Assembly: GCF_013280595.1 (NCBI RefSeq)
Contig: NZ_JAAATY010000001.1
Coordinates: forward strand, 439,987-503,986
Origin: Kibdelosporangium persicum
Lineage (GTDB): Bacteria; Actinomycetota; Actinomycetes; Mycobacteriales; Pseudonocardiaceae
Direction: 5' to 3'
Length of the DNA: 64,000 bases
Notes under the pieces: model-generated
The model's database searches: none
Told to the model about the DNA's origin: nothing
The model's input: the letters and a program-made list of their open reading frames with translations, nothing else
Made by a program: the position numbers and the translations under genes
Part shown: positions 44,479 to 53,090 of the stretch, in pieces
How positions within the stretch are numbered: the stretch's first letter is position 1
How the letters are laid out: every line of letters begins with the position of its first letter

Positions 44479-44598
44479 GGTATTTCCTTACGAAACGTAG
44501 GGAACGGGCCGCGGCCACCGTAGGCACTCGATTCACCCGGCCGGAATAGCAATTATCCGTCATTGTCGCGCGCGCGTTCACCGGTCACGCTGGATGGC

Positions 44599-45825
44599 GT
44601 GACCACTTCGAGCATGTGCCGTGTCTGCGCCGGTCCGGTCGAGGAGTTCCTGGACCTGGGCAGGCAGCCGTTGTCCGACGCGTTCCGCGACCCGGCGGAC
44701 CGCGAACCCGAGTTCTTCTTCCGGCTCGCTGTCGGCCGGTGCGCCCAGTGCACCATGGTGCAACTGGTCGAGGAGGTGCCGAGGGAGTCGATGTTCCACC
44801 AGGACTACCCGTACCACTCGTCCGGCTCGGCGGTGATGCGCGAGCACTTCCAGCGGCTGGCCGGCCGGTTGCTGGCGGGCGAGCTGAGCGGCCCGGACCC
44901 CTTCGTCGTCGAGATCGGCTGCAACGACGGGATCATGTTGCGCACGATCGGCCAGGCCGGTGTGCGCCACCTGGGCGTCGAGCCGTCCGGCGGGGTGGCC
45001 GAGATCGCCAGGAGCAACGGGGTCAGCGTCCGCAACGACTTCTTCCAGGAGTCGACAGCCGTGCAGATCCGCCGGGAACACGGCCCGGCCGACGTGATCT
45101 ACGCGGCCAACACGTTCTGCCACATCCCTTACGTGGACTCGATCTTCGCCGGGATCGACGCGTTGCTCGGCCCCGGCGGCGTGTTCGTGTTCGAGGACCC
45201 GTACCTCGGTGACATCGTGGCCAAGACGTCCTTCGACCAGATCTACGACGAGCACTTCTTCCTGTTCTCGGCCCGTTCGGTCGCCGCGATGGCACGGCAC
45301 TTCGGCTTCGAACTCGTTGACGTGGAACGGCTTGAGGTGCACGGCGGCGAGGTCCGCTACACCCTGGCCCGCGCCGGTGCCCGCACGCCCAGCCCGGCCG
45401 TCGCGGAGTTGCTGGCCGAGGAGGAGGCCGCCGGCCTGGCGAACATGGCCACGTTGAGGCGTTTCGCGGACAACGTGCACCGCGTCCGCGACGATCTCCG
45501 CTCACTGCTGGAGGACCTGCGCGCTCAGGGAAAGCGTGTCGTCGCCTACGGAGCGACCGCCAAAAGCGCCACGGTGGCGAACTTCTGTGGCATCGGCCCG
45601 GATCTGGTCGAGTTCGTCTGCGACACCACACCGGCCAAGCAGGGCAGGCTGACGCCCGGTTCGCACATCCCAGTCCGGCCCGCGAGCGCGTTCGCCGATC
45701 CGTACCCGCAGTACGCGCTGCTGTTCGCCTGGAACCACGCCGAGGAGATCATGGGCAAGGAGCAGGATTTTCAGGCCGCGGGGGGCCAGTGGATCCGGTA
45801 CGTCCCGACGGTGACCGTCGAATGA
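44599..45825 (+). CDS. dTDP-sugar 3-C-methyltransferase (EvaC/TylCIII-like)
   Basis: A 408-residue SAM-dependent C-methyltransferase. The N-terminal zinc module has CRVCAGP and, later, CAQC, around LDLGRQPLSDAF. The SAM motif is VVEIGCNDGIML, and the C-terminal domain carries YGATAKSATVANF. This three-part layout is specific to NDP-4-keto-deoxyhexose 3-C-methyltransferases. It supplies the branch methyl expected for a vancosamine-type sugar. GTG 44599 is taken as start; ATG 44614 is also possible, and the upstream TTG frame is not credible. It overlaps the lyase gene by 4 bp. Confidence 0.92.
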   Translation: MTTSSMCRVCAGPVEEFLDLGRQPLSDAFRDPADREPEFFFRLAVGRCAQCTMVQLVEEVPRESMFHQDYPYHSSGSAVMREHFQRLAGRLLAGELSGPDPFVVEIGCNDGIMLRTIGQAGVRHLGVEPSGGVAEIARSNGVSVRNDFFQESTAVQIRREHGPADVIYAANTFCHIPYVDSIFAGIDALLGPGGVFVFEDPYLGDIVAKTSFDQIYDEHFFLFSARSVAAMARHFGFELVDVERLEVHGGEVRYTLARAGARTPSPAVAELLAEEEAAGLANMATLRRFADNVHRVRDDLRSLLEDLRAQGKRVVAYGATAKSATVANFCGIGPDLVEFVCDTTPAKQGRLTPGSHIPVRPASAFADPYPQYALLFAWNHAEEIMGKEQDFQAAGGQWIRYVPTVTVE

Positions 45826-47207
45826 GCGCACCGGGCACCGACGCCGGGCTGCTGGCACCGACGTGGGCGGGCAGCCCGGCCGAGGCCGAGGTGACCGACG
45901 AGGCCGTGCTACGCGCGATGGCCGAGGTGGAGGCCGCGCTGGCGCGGACCCAGGCCTCGCTCGGCCTGCTGCCGGAGCGGGCGGCGCGGGCGATCACCGA
46001 GGCCGTCCGTGACCACCGGTTGGACCTGGTCGCCTTGGCCCGTGCGGCTCGGGCGGCGGCCAATCCGGTGGTGGCGTTCGTTCCCGCGTTCACCGCTATT
46101 GTGTCCGATGTGGACTCAGCGGCGGCCGAGTACGTCCACCGTGGATCGACCAGTCAGGACATCCTGGACTCGGCGTGCATGCTGATCTCCCGGCGTGTGC
46201 TCGGCCTGATCTCGGCCGATCTGGAACGGGTCGCGCACGCGATGGCGGCGTTGGCCGCGGAACACCGGCTGACTGTCCAGGCGGGCCGGACGCTCGCTCA
46301 GCACGCGGTGCCGATCACGTTCGGGCTCAAGGCCGCGGGCTGGTTGCAGCTGGTTCTCGACGCCCTGGAGCGGGTCCGGGCGGTCGCGTTGCCCGCGCAA
46401 CTCGGTGGCGCGGCCGGAACGCTTGCCGCGTATGGCGAGTACGCCGCTCTCGACGGACAGGGGGCGGGGGCGATCGACCTGGTGGCGCCGTTCGCGGCCG
46501 AGCTCGGACTGGCCGAACCGGTGCTGCCGTGGCATGCCGCGCGTACACCGCTTGCGGACCTCGCTGCGGTGCTGTCCTTTGTGACTGGTGCGCTCGGGAA
46601 GTTCGCGCTGGACGTGCAGACGTTGTCCCGCACCGAGATCGCGGAGGTCGCCGAGCCCGCGGCGCCGGGCAGGGGAGCGTCGTCGGCCATGCCGCAGAAG
46701 CGCAACCCGGTACTGGCCACCTTGATCATCACGGCCGCCCGGCAGGTTCCGGCGCACGCGCTCGTACTGACCCAGTCGATGCTGGCCGAGGACGAACGTG
46801 CCCCGGGCGCCTGGCATGCGGAATGGCAGCCGTGGCGGGAGGCTCTGCGGCTCACCGGCGGCGCGGCCCATCTCGCGGCGGAACTGGCGAGTGGTCTGCG
46901 GGTGTACCCCGAACGGATGCGGGCGAACGTCCGTCTGACCCAGGGCGAGCTCGTCAGCGAACGCCTGAATGTGGCGCTGGCACCGGTGCTGGGCAGGGCG
47001 GCGGCCAAAAAGCTGCTCGGCGAGGTGTCCCGGGAGGCGGCCGTGACGGGGAAGCCGATGGCCGAGGTGTTGCTGGGGCGCGCCGAGCTGACCGGGGCGT
47101 TGAGTGCCGGCCGGATGGCCGTGTTGCTCGACCCGGCCGGGTACGTCGGTGAGGCTTCGGCGTTGGTGGACCGAGTGCTGGACCGGGCGAAGTCCGTCCT
47201 GAGCTGA
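45822..47207 (+). CDS. Fumarase/aspartase-superfamily lyase, CreD-like (nitrosuccinate lyase)
   Basis: A 461-residue lyase. The superfamily signature is visible as GASSAMPQKRNPVLATLI around residue 285, with YVHRGSTSQDILDSA near residue 105 and TLAQHAVPITFGLKAAGW in between. By sequence class it would be called 3-carboxy-cis,cis-muconate cycloisomerase or adenylosuccinate lyase. It lies in a biosynthetic cluster, overlaps a sugar methyltransferase gene and has no protocatechuate-pathway neighbours. Nitrosuccinate lyases (CreD, FzmR) belong to this superfamily and accompany CreE-type flavoenzymes, which this cluster also has. Release of nitrous acid and fumarate is therefore inferred. Confidence 0.68.
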   Translation: MSAPGTDAGLLAPTWAGSPAEAEVTDEAVLRAMAEVEAALARTQASLGLLPERAARAITEAVRDHRLDLVALARAARAAANPVVAFVPAFTAIVSDVDSAAAEYVHRGSTSQDILDSACMLISRRVLGLISADLERVAHAMAALAAEHRLTVQAGRTLAQHAVPITFGLKAAGWLQLVLDALERVRAVALPAQLGGAAGTLAAYGEYAALDGQGAGAIDLVAPFAAELGLAEPVLPWHAARTPLADLAAVLSFVTGALGKFALDVQTLSRTEIAEVAEPAAPGRGASSAMPQKRNPVLATLIITAARQVPAHALVLTQSMLAEDERAPGAWHAEWQPWREALRLTGGAAHLAAELASGLRVYPERMRANVRLTQGELVSERLNVALAPVLGRAAAKKLLGEVSREAAVTGKPMAEVLLGRAELTGALSAGRMAVLLDPAGYVGEASALVDRVLDRAKSVLS

Positions 47208-47223
47208 TTCGGCGCTTCGACTG

Positions 47224-47247
47224 GGCCCGGCTCGCGTGAGCCGGGCC
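47224..47247. terminator. Bidirectional terminator
   Basis: GGCCCGGCTC (47224-47233) and GAGCCGGGCC (47238-47247) form a perfect 10-bp stem with a GCGT loop between the convergent lyase and thymidylyltransferase genes. Confidence 0.88.
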
Positions 47248-47249
47248 GT

Positions 47250-48122
47250 TCAGCCGAGTTCCCTGGCGATCGCCATCACGTACTGGCCGTAGCCGGACTT
47301 GGCCTGGCGTTCGCCCAGTGCGTAGCAGGCCGCGGCATCGATGAATCCCATCCGCAGCGCGACTTCCTCCAGGCACGCTATCCGCACGCCCTGCCGGTGC
47401 TCCAGGGTCTGCACGTACTGCCCGGCGAGCAGCAACGACTCCGGGGTCCCGGTGTCCAGCCAGGCGAAGCCGCGGCCCAGTTCGACCAGTTTCGCCCGGC
47501 CCCTGGCCAGGTAGACCTTGTTCACGTCGGTGATCTCCAGTTCGCCACGGGCGGACGGCTGGATGTTCTTGGCGATGTCGACGACCTCGTTGTCGTAGAA
47601 GTACAGTCCGGTGATGGCCCGGTTGGACCGCGGGTGGGCCGGTTTCTCCTCCAGCGACAGCAGTTTTCCGTGCTCGTCGGTCTCGCCCACGCCGTAGCGC
47701 TCCGGATCGTGCACGGGGTATCCGAAAAGGACACAGCCGTCGATGTCCCTGGCGCTTTCGACCAGCACGTCGGAGAAACGCGGGCCGTGGAAGATGTTGT
47801 CGCCGAGCACGAGGGCCGCGGAGTCGTCGCCGACGTGGTCCGCGCCGATGACGAAGGCCTCGGCGAGACCGTTCGGTTCGTCCTGCACCGCGTAGTCCAG
47901 GTTCAGGCCGAAGTCCGAGCCGTCGCCCAGCAGCCGCTGGAACTGCGGCTGGTCCGGTCGGGTGGTGATGATCAGGATGTCCTGGATGCCCGCCAGCATC
48001 AGCACCGACAGCGGGTAGTAGATCATCGGCTTGTCGTTCACCGGCAGCAGTTGCTTGGAGACCGCCAGCGTGATCGGGTGCAGCCGGGTGCCGGATCCTC
48101 CGGCGAGGATGATCCCCTTCAT
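47250..48122 (-). CDS. rfbA: Glucose-1-phosphate thymidylyltransferase
   Basis: A 290-residue nucleotidyltransferase starting [26 protein letters not shown] is the nucleotide-binding signature, [18 protein letters not shown] and [10 protein letters not shown] are the substrate-binding blocks. It makes dTDP-glucose, entry point to the deoxysugar branch. ATG 48122 is preferred to TTG 48131. It is the last recognisable cluster gene on the right and is transcribed towards the lyase. The following enzyme, dTDP-glucose 4,6-dehydratase, is not in the window and is probably encoded elsewhere. Confidence 0.93.
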   Translation of the reverse strand: MKGIILAGGSGTRLHPITLAVSKQLLPVNDKPMIYYPLSVLMLAGIQDILIITTRPDQPQFQRLLGDGSDFGLNLDYAVQDEPNGLAEAFVIGADHVGDDSAALVLGDNIFHGPRFSDVLVESARDIDGCVLFGYPVHDPERYGVGETDEHGKLLSLEEKPAHPRSNRAITGLYFYDNEVVDIAKNIQPSARGELEITDVNKVYLARGRAKLVELGRGFAWLDTGTPESLLLAGQYVQTLEHRQGVRIACLEEVALRMGFIDAAACYALGERQAKSGYGQYVMAIARELG

Positions 48123-48298
48123 TGCCGTCAATCTACGGACACCGGCTCCACGCGGGCTGGAGATTCACTAGTGGCCGGACACCCGTTCGCAGGACGCTCC
48201 TCAGGGCGCGGCGCGGCGAATGACGTTGTGCTCATCGTGACCAGCCCTCAGCGCACCACTGATAAACCCGTGGCGGCGTCGGTGGTCATCCCGCGATA

Positions 48299-49048
48299 GT
48301 GGCCGACGTGGACAAGATCGAGGTCGTCGTGGCCCATCACGAGCGCGCGACCCTGCGGGCCGGCGACGTGTTCCTGAAGATCGACGTTGATCGGGCGAAC
48401 ACCGACGTCGAGGTGGCGGCGATGGCCCTGGCGCCGATCCCGACCCCGGAAGTCCTGTGGCGCAAGCCACCCGTGCTCGCGATCGCCGCCCTCCCAGGGA
48501 CGGCGCTCGGCCGCCTCGGTGAGCCGTCGACGGCGTCGCCGGCGGCGTGGGCCGCAGCGGGTGCCGCCGTCCGGACGTTGCACGACGCGCCGTTGCCGCC
48601 ATGGCCTGGGCGGAGCGTCGACGAGATCACGGCGCGACTCGACAGCGAATGTGAGTGGCTTGTCACACATGACGTCCTTCCCACCGAGCTGGTCAGGCGC
48701 AACCGCCGGATCGCCGAGACCGCACTGAGACCGTGGACACCGGTGTTCACGCACGGCGACCTGCAGATCAGTCACGTGTTCGTCGACGGTGACGAGATCA
48801 CCGGCGTGATCGACTGGTCCGAGGCGGCGCCTGGCGACGCCCTGTACGACCTCGCCACCCTGACGCTCGGGCATGAGGAACGCCTCGGCGACGTCCTCGC
48901 CGGCTACGGCACCGACGTCGACCTCGACGTGATCCGCGCGTGGTGGTCGTTGCGAAGCCTGCTGGGGGTTCGCTGGCTGGTCGAGCACGGCTTCGACCCG
49001 TCCGCGCCGGGCTGCGAGGTGGACGTGCTGAGCAGATCACGGCGGTGA
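48299..49048 (+). CDS. APH-family phosphotransferase
   Basis: A 249-residue kinase-like protein of the aminoglycoside phosphotransferase family. The catalytic region is FTHGDLQISHVFVDGD, followed by the metal-binding VIDWSEAAPGDALYDLATL. The N-terminal nucleotide-binding lobe is short (FLKIDVD holds a likely lysine). GTG 48299 or GTG 48308 could be the start. Relatives phosphorylate aminoglycosides, macrolides, sugars or small alcohols. It borders a cluster whose product carries an amino sugar, so a self-resistance role can be imagined, but nothing in the sequence proves it. Confidence 0.82.
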   Translation: MADVDKIEVVVAHHERATLRAGDVFLKIDVDRANTDVEVAAMALAPIPTPEVLWRKPPVLAIAALPGTALGRLGEPSTASPAAWAAAGAAVRTLHDAPLPPWPGRSVDEITARLDSECEWLVTHDVLPTELVRRNRRIAETALRPWTPVFTHGDLQISHVFVDGDEITGVIDWSEAAPGDALYDLATLTLGHEERLGDVLAGYGTDVDLDVIRAWWSLRSLLGVRWLVEHGFDPSAPGCEVDVLSRSRR

Positions 49049-49101
49049 GGCCGCGGAAGTGGCGCACCGTCGGCGGGAAGGGCGTCGGTTAGCCTTGGCG
49101 G

Positions 49102-50325
49102 GTGCAGGACGATGTGACAGGTGCCGAAGACCAGCTGCTTCGCATCGAGAGTGTGACCGACTCGACGCTGTCGCATCTCGATTTGGAGAAACTGCTGGCC
49201 GAACTGCTGCTGCGGATCCGTGAGCAGCTCGCGGCCGACACCGCCACGGTTCTGTTGCACGACAGCAATTCCAGGCAGCTGATCGCCACCGCGACCGCGG
49301 GTTTCGAGGAGGAGGTCCGGCAGGGCGTCCGGATTCCGGTGGGCGCCGGGTTCGCCGGGCAGGTGGCCGCGCAGCGCAGACCCATCGTGGTCAATCACGT
49401 CGACGCGTCGACCGTGGTCAACCCCCTGCTGTGGGAAAAAGGGCTGCACACGCTGCTGGGCGTGCCGATGGTCGCGGGTGGCCAGTTGATCGGTGTCCTG
49501 CATGTCGGGTCGATCGCCCAGCGGACGTTCACCGAGCAGGACGTCCACCTCCTCCAGCTGGCGGCGGACCGGATGGCGCTGGCCACCCAGGCGCAGGTGG
49601 CCAGGACCGAACGCGCCACCGCCACGGCGCTGCAGCGCAGCCTGCTGCCCGCGCGGTTGCCCAGGCTCGCCGGACTGGAGTTCGCCACGCGCTACGTTCC
49701 CGGTGCCGAACTGCGGGTCGGCGGTGACTGGTACGACGTCTTCCCGTTGCCCGATGATCGCTGGGGCATCGTGATGGGCGACGTGGTCGGGCACGGACTG
49801 CCCGCCGCGGTGGTGATGGGACGGTTGCGCAGCGCACTGCGTGCGTACGCACTGCTCGACACGGACGATCCCGCGAGCGTGCTGGACAAACTGAACCGCA
49901 AGGCGATGCATTTCGAGCCGGGCGCCATGGCGACCGTGCTGTACGCGGTCGTCGAGCCGACGTACGACAGGTTCCGCATTTCCCTCGCCGGGCACCCACC
50001 GCCCGTCATGGTCGCCCCCGGCGAGCCCGCCCGGCTGGTGGAGCTGGCACCGGACCCGCCGATCGGGGTGCGGCACCCGGGACCGCGTCATTCCAGCGTC
50101 GTGGAGATCCCGGGCGAGTCGGTCGTCTGCTTCTACACCGACGGCCTGGTGGAACGGCGGGGGTGGACGCTGGACATGGGGTTGGAGCTGCTGTGTGGAG
50201 CGCTGGACGCCAGGCCTGCCGAGTCGGTCGCCGCGCGGGTGATGTCCGTGATGACGAGGGCCGAGCCGCCCGAGGACGACATCGCCTTACTGGTCATGCG
50301 TCGCCCAGGGGACGGCGAGGTCTGA
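49102..50325 (+). CDS. GAF-domain PP2C (SpoIIE-type) phosphatase
   Basis: A 407-residue protein. Residues 15-165 form a GAF sensor (LLRIREQLAADTATVLLHD, VPVGAGFAGQVAAQRRPI-like region). Residues 175-400 form a SpoIIE-type Ser/Thr phosphatase with LQRSLLPARLP, GGDWYDVFPL, MGDVVGHGLPAAVVMGRLRS and the terminal EPPEDDIALLV, whose aspartates bind metal. Such proteins dephosphorylate anti-sigma-factor antagonists. The convergent gene encodes an RsbW-like kinase and overlaps its 3' end by 39 bp, suggesting a partner-switching pair. Confidence 0.92.
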   Translation: MQDDVTGAEDQLLRIESVTDSTLSHLDLEKLLAELLLRIREQLAADTATVLLHDSNSRQLIATATAGFEEEVRQGVRIPVGAGFAGQVAAQRRPIVVNHVDASTVVNPLLWEKGLHTLLGVPMVAGGQLIGVLHVGSIAQRTFTEQDVHLLQLAADRMALATQAQVARTERATATALQRSLLPARLPRLAGLEFATRYVPGAELRVGGDWYDVFPLPDDRWGIVMGDVVGHGLPAAVVMGRLRSALRAYALLDTDDPASVLDKLNRKAMHFEPGAMATVLYAVVEPTYDRFRISLAGHPPPVMVAPGEPARLVELAPDPPIGVRHPGPRHSSVVEIPGESVVCFYTDGLVERRGWTLDMGLELLCGALDARPAESVAARVMSVMTRAEPPEDDIALLVMRRPGDGEV

Positions 50326-50865
50326 GTCGTCGGCGCGGGAGTCCGGCGTCGCCGGCCAGCCCAACACGACAGTGGTCCCCAGCGGGGTGTGCGCGAGCTC
50401 GAACACCTCCGCCAGCCGCTCCATCATGACCAGTCCACGGCCACGGAACCCCGGGTTCTCCGGCGGCGGACGCCATTCGCCCTCGTCGGACACGATGATC
50501 CGGACGGCGTGGTCGGGCTGGATGCGCGCGGCGAACAGCGTCAACGTGCCGGAATCACCAGGGTAGGCGTGCTCGACGGCGTTGCTGATGGCCTCGTCCG
50601 TCGCCAGCACGATGTCCTGCCCGTGGACGGTCGGGAGGCCCAGTCGGCGAGTCCACTCCGTCACCTGGGCACGAGCCACGCCGACCTGCGCGGGTGTGGC
50701 GGGGAATCGCATGTGGACGTGCGGGTGGGCGAGATCGGACCTCGCCACCACGTCGGCGGCGGCGGGCGGCAGGGTACGAGCCCACGCGTTCAGGCTCTGA
50801 TCGTCGGGCATCAGCTGCGTTGTCACCCGCTCCCGAAAGATGGCATCGGCTCCACAGGGTGACAT
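50287..50865 (-). CDS. RsbW/SpoIIAB-like ATP-binding regulator
   Basis: A protein of up to 192 residues with an HATPase_c_2 fold: ATDEAISNAVEHAYPG is the N-box, SDEGEWRPPPENPGFRGRGL the G1/G2 region, and LGTTVVLGW the end. It belongs to the anti-sigma-factor serine kinase family. The first 45 residues are not conserved-looking, and ATG 50811 may be the true start. It overlaps the SpoIIE-type phosphatase gene at the 3' ends. A stress-response or sigma-factor switch unrelated to the cluster is likely. Confidence 0.87.
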   Translation of the reverse strand: MSPCGADAIFRERVTTQLMPDDQSLNAWARTLPPAAADVVARSDLAHPHVHMRFPATPAQVGVARAQVTEWTRRLGLPTVHGQDIVLATDEAISNAVEHAYPGDSGTLTLFAARIQPDHAVRIIVSDEGEWRPPPENPGFRGRGLVMMERLAEVFELAHTPLGTTVVLGWPATPDSRADDSDLAVPWATHDQ

Positions 50866-50883
50866 ACCCGCCGGGATTTCCCC

Positions 50884-52020
50884 CTAACCGGCCGGTGGTG
50901 TCCGCGTGACGGCGAGCATGGTGCATCCCGCCGCCGCGAGCAGGGCGGCCGGGTAGCCGCTCCACTCGACGAGCACACCGGCGGCCGTGGGCCCGACGAT
51001 GGTGCCGATGGTCAACGCGGTGTTGACCGCGGCGAGCCCGGCGGAGGGCCGGTCAGCGAAAACGACCGCGCTCCACAGGCCCTGGGCGGCGACCACGGCG
51101 TTGTAACCGGCTCCGAACAACACGGCCGCGACCAGGGCCAACGCCAGATTCGTCCCGGTGCCGAGCAGCACGAGCGCCGCCGTCAGCAGCACCACGCTCG
51201 TGACGTAGCCGCGCCGCAACCCGAGTGCGGTGAAGACCGTTCCACTGAGGGAAGCGAGAATCCCGGCCACGCCGCACACGGCGTAGGCGATCCGGGCGGG
51301 AGTGGCCGCGATACCGGCTTCACGCAGGGCGTCGACGCTGAACGCCCACCACACCGAGCTGCCGAGGCCGATCAGAACGGCCGACACGAGCAGCGGACCC
51401 GACCTCGGGCACACGAACCAGGACCAGCTCAACTCGACCCGGCGAGGCCGGATCGCGGCACGAGCGGGCGCACGCAGGACCGCGAGCACGCCGACGCCGA
51501 CGGCCACGGCGACGAACACCAACCAGGCCAGCCGCCAGCTCTGACCGGCGGCGACGGCGATCGGCCCGGCGAGCGCCACGCCCCACCCGGTGCCCGAGCT
51601 GATCGTCGACCAGGCGAGCGCCCGCCGTGCCGGCGTGACCTCGACTTCGACGATGTCCGCGTACGGCGGGAAGGCCAATCCCGCCGCCGCGCCGGCCACC
51701 ACGACGCCGACCGCCAGGGATGTGGCGTTCGTGGCCGCCGCGACAACCGTCATGCCTACGACTGCCAGCCCGGTCGCGCCACCCAGCGCCCACCGCGGGC
51801 CGCGCTTGGCCGTCAGCCAGACGGTGAGTGAGTTCGCGGCCAAGTAGGACAGGAACGCCCCGGAGGAGATCAGGCCGGCGGCGTCGGCACTCAGGTGTAA
51901 CTCGGCCTGCATCTCGGGAAGCAGCAAGCCGTAGCCGTACCGGGCCAGCCCGAACGTCATGGCGATCATCGCCGCGCCGGGCAGGACCGTACGAGTCAGA
52001 CGGTGTGTTGCAGTGGGCAT
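50884..52020 (-). CDS. MFS transporter, YbfB/YjiJ-like
   Basis: A 378-residue transporter with about 12 hydrophobic segments. The N-terminal MTFGLARYGYGLLLPEMQAE stretch is the signature of the YbfB/YjiJ MFS group; LTAKRGPRWALGGATGLAVV corresponds to motif A. The substrate is unknown. It overlaps the MarR gene by 25 bp and is co-transcribed with it, so the MarR protein probably controls its expression in response to the exported compound. Confidence 0.85.
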   Translation of the reverse strand: MPTATHRLTRTVLPGAAMIAMTFGLARYGYGLLLPEMQAELHLSADAAGLISSGAFLSYLAANSLTVWLTAKRGPRWALGGATGLAVVGMTVVAAATNATSLAVGVVVAGAAAGLAFPPYADIVEVEVTPARRALAWSTISSGTGWGVALAGPIAVAAGQSWRLAWLVFVAVAVGVGVLAVLRAPARAAIRPRRVELSWSWFVCPRSGPLLVSAVLIGLGSSVWWAFSVDALREAGIAATPARIAYAVCGVAGILASLSGTVFTALGLRRGYVTSVVLLTAALVLLGTGTNLALALVAAVLFGAGYNAVVAAQGLWSAVVFADRPSAGLAAVNTALTIGTIVGPTAAGVLVEWSGYPAALLAAAGCTMLAVTRTPPAG

Positions 52021-52502
52021 TGGTCACATGCCTCCCGGTCGCACATCCGGCACACGCGCAGTGCGGGCATTCGAGTGGCCGCCAGGCCGTGCACGATCTT
52101 CGCCAACAGTTCTTCCAGGTGATGACGTTCTTCCTCGGTCAGCGTCGCGAGGACTTCGCTGAGCACTGCTTGCCGAGCCCGGAGGACCGCACGCGCCCTG
52201 ACAGTCCCCGAGCGCGTCAACCGCAACTGCCGCTGGCGCGCGTCGCCACCTGCCGTGCGCGTCACCAACCCGGCGGCGACCAGCCGGTCGACGAGCCGCG
52301 TGCCGCCGGAACTGGTGAGGCCGAGCACGTCACCCAGCCACCGGACGGTCTGCCCGGGATGCGCCAGGAGAGTGACCAGCGCGGCACGGTCCGAGCCCGG
52401 CAAGCCGGTGCCCGCCGGACCGACGTCCGCGGCCAGCAACCGGTCGGCCAGCGCGAGCGACTGGGCACCGAGCAGATTCTCCAGTCTCGACATGCTGTCC
52501 AT
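51996..52502 (-). CDS. MarR family regulator with C-terminal cysteine cluster
   Basis: A 168-residue winged-helix regulator. LVTLLAHPGQTVRWLGDVLG and GGTRLVDRLVAAGLVTRTAG are the helix-turn-helix and wing; a long C-terminal helix follows. The tail contains CRMCDREACDQCPL, four cysteines suited to metal binding or redox sensing. ATG 52502 is used, with a near-perfect 21-bp palindrome just upstream as likely operator. It overlaps the MFS gene and is presumably its repressor. Confidence 0.9.
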   Translation of the reverse strand: MDSMSRLENLLGAQSLALADRLLAADVGPAGTGLPGSDRAALVTLLAHPGQTVRWLGDVLGLTSSGGTRLVDRLVAAGLVTRTAGGDARQRQLRLTRSGTVRARAVLRARQAVLSEVLATLTEEERHHLEELLAKIVHGLAATRMPALRVCRMCDREACDQCPLQHTV

Positions 52503-52510
52503 GGTCTATC

Positions 52511-52531
52511 AGTTGACTGACTCAGGCAACT
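52511..52531. promoter_or_regulatory. MarR-type operator palindrome
   Basis: The 21-bp stretch has AGTTG and CAACT at its ends and CTGA/TCAG inside; 18 of 21 positions are palindromic by eye. It lies 9 bp before the MarR start, the usual site for autorepression. Confidence 0.7.
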
Positions 52532-52615
52532 TTTGGGCGGCTGCCGACCTGGTGGTCCGGCCAGGTGCCACCGGCAGGTGTTAGCCTCCGTCAAGACGGG
52601 AGGCGCAGGGGCGCG

Positions 52616-53062
52616 ATGAAACTGACGATGCTCTGGGTGGCGGCCGTACTGGTCGCCGTGGCCGGGTGCGGCGGGACCTCTCCCGGGGACGATCCCACGC
52701 CGGCACCCCCGCCGCCGTCGACCGAATCCCCGACCGCGACAGCCCCGACCGGCACGACCCCGACTGGGACGACCCCGACTGGGACGACCCCGACTGGGGC
52801 CAGCCTGACCGTGCCGCCGTTACCGCCGAAGCCGTCCACCGGTGGCGGTGAAGTCGTGGTGGAAGGCGTCGTCAGCGCCGGAGTCGAGGCCGGATGCCTG
52901 GTGCTCGAGACAGGCAACGAGACGTACCTGCTGCTGGGCGCAGACCCCGCCATCGCCGCGCCGGGGCAACGCGTCATCGTGAGCGGCAAACCCGACCCGG
53001 GCGTGGCGACCACCTGCATGCAGGGCACGCCGTTCGCGGTTCGTGAGGTCAAGCGCGGGTAG
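52616..53062 (+). CDS. Small secreted lipoprotein with Pro-Thr repeat
   Basis: A 148-residue protein. Residues 1-18 are a lipoprotein signal peptide (LVAVAGC lipobox, Cys at residue 18). Residues 22-65 are a proline/threonine-rich linker that includes four repeats of TPTGT type. Residues 75-148 are a small globular domain with two cysteines (GCLVLET, TTCMQG) that may form a disulfide; VVVEGVVSAGVEAGCLVLE resembles small OB-fold-like domains. The start ATG 52616 is inferred from the signal peptide. It is probably anchored outside the membrane; function unknown. Confidence 0.85.
   Translation: MKLTMLWVAAVLVAVAGCGGTSPGDDPTPAPPPPSTESPTATAPTGTTPTGTTPTGTTPTGASLTVPPLPPKPSTGGGEVVVEGVVSAGVEAGCLVLETGNETYLLLGADPAIAAPGQRVIVSGKPDPGVATTCMQGTPFAVREVKRG
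52744..52800 (+). repeat. 15-bp tandem repeat in lipoprotein linker
   Basis: Near-identical 15-bp units built on CCCGACTGGGACGAC occur in a row and encode the Thr-Pro-Thr-Gly linker repeats. The first unit is diverged (GGCACG for GGGACG). Copy number may vary between strains. Confidence 0.85.
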
Positions 53063-53090
53063 CCGCCGCACCGGCGGGTACCCGGAGCCC

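Noticed and set aside
44479-44598. SARP promoter between UbiA and the C-methyltransferase
   Set aside because: TCGATTC occurs at 44528, but the position 11 bp on (GGCCGGA) does not match, and no TANCGT box follows at 8 nt on either strand.
45822-47207. Literal 3-carboxymuconate cycloisomerase for protocatechuate breakdown
   Set aside because: No pca genes are nearby, and the gene overlaps a deoxysugar methyltransferase gene inside the cluster.
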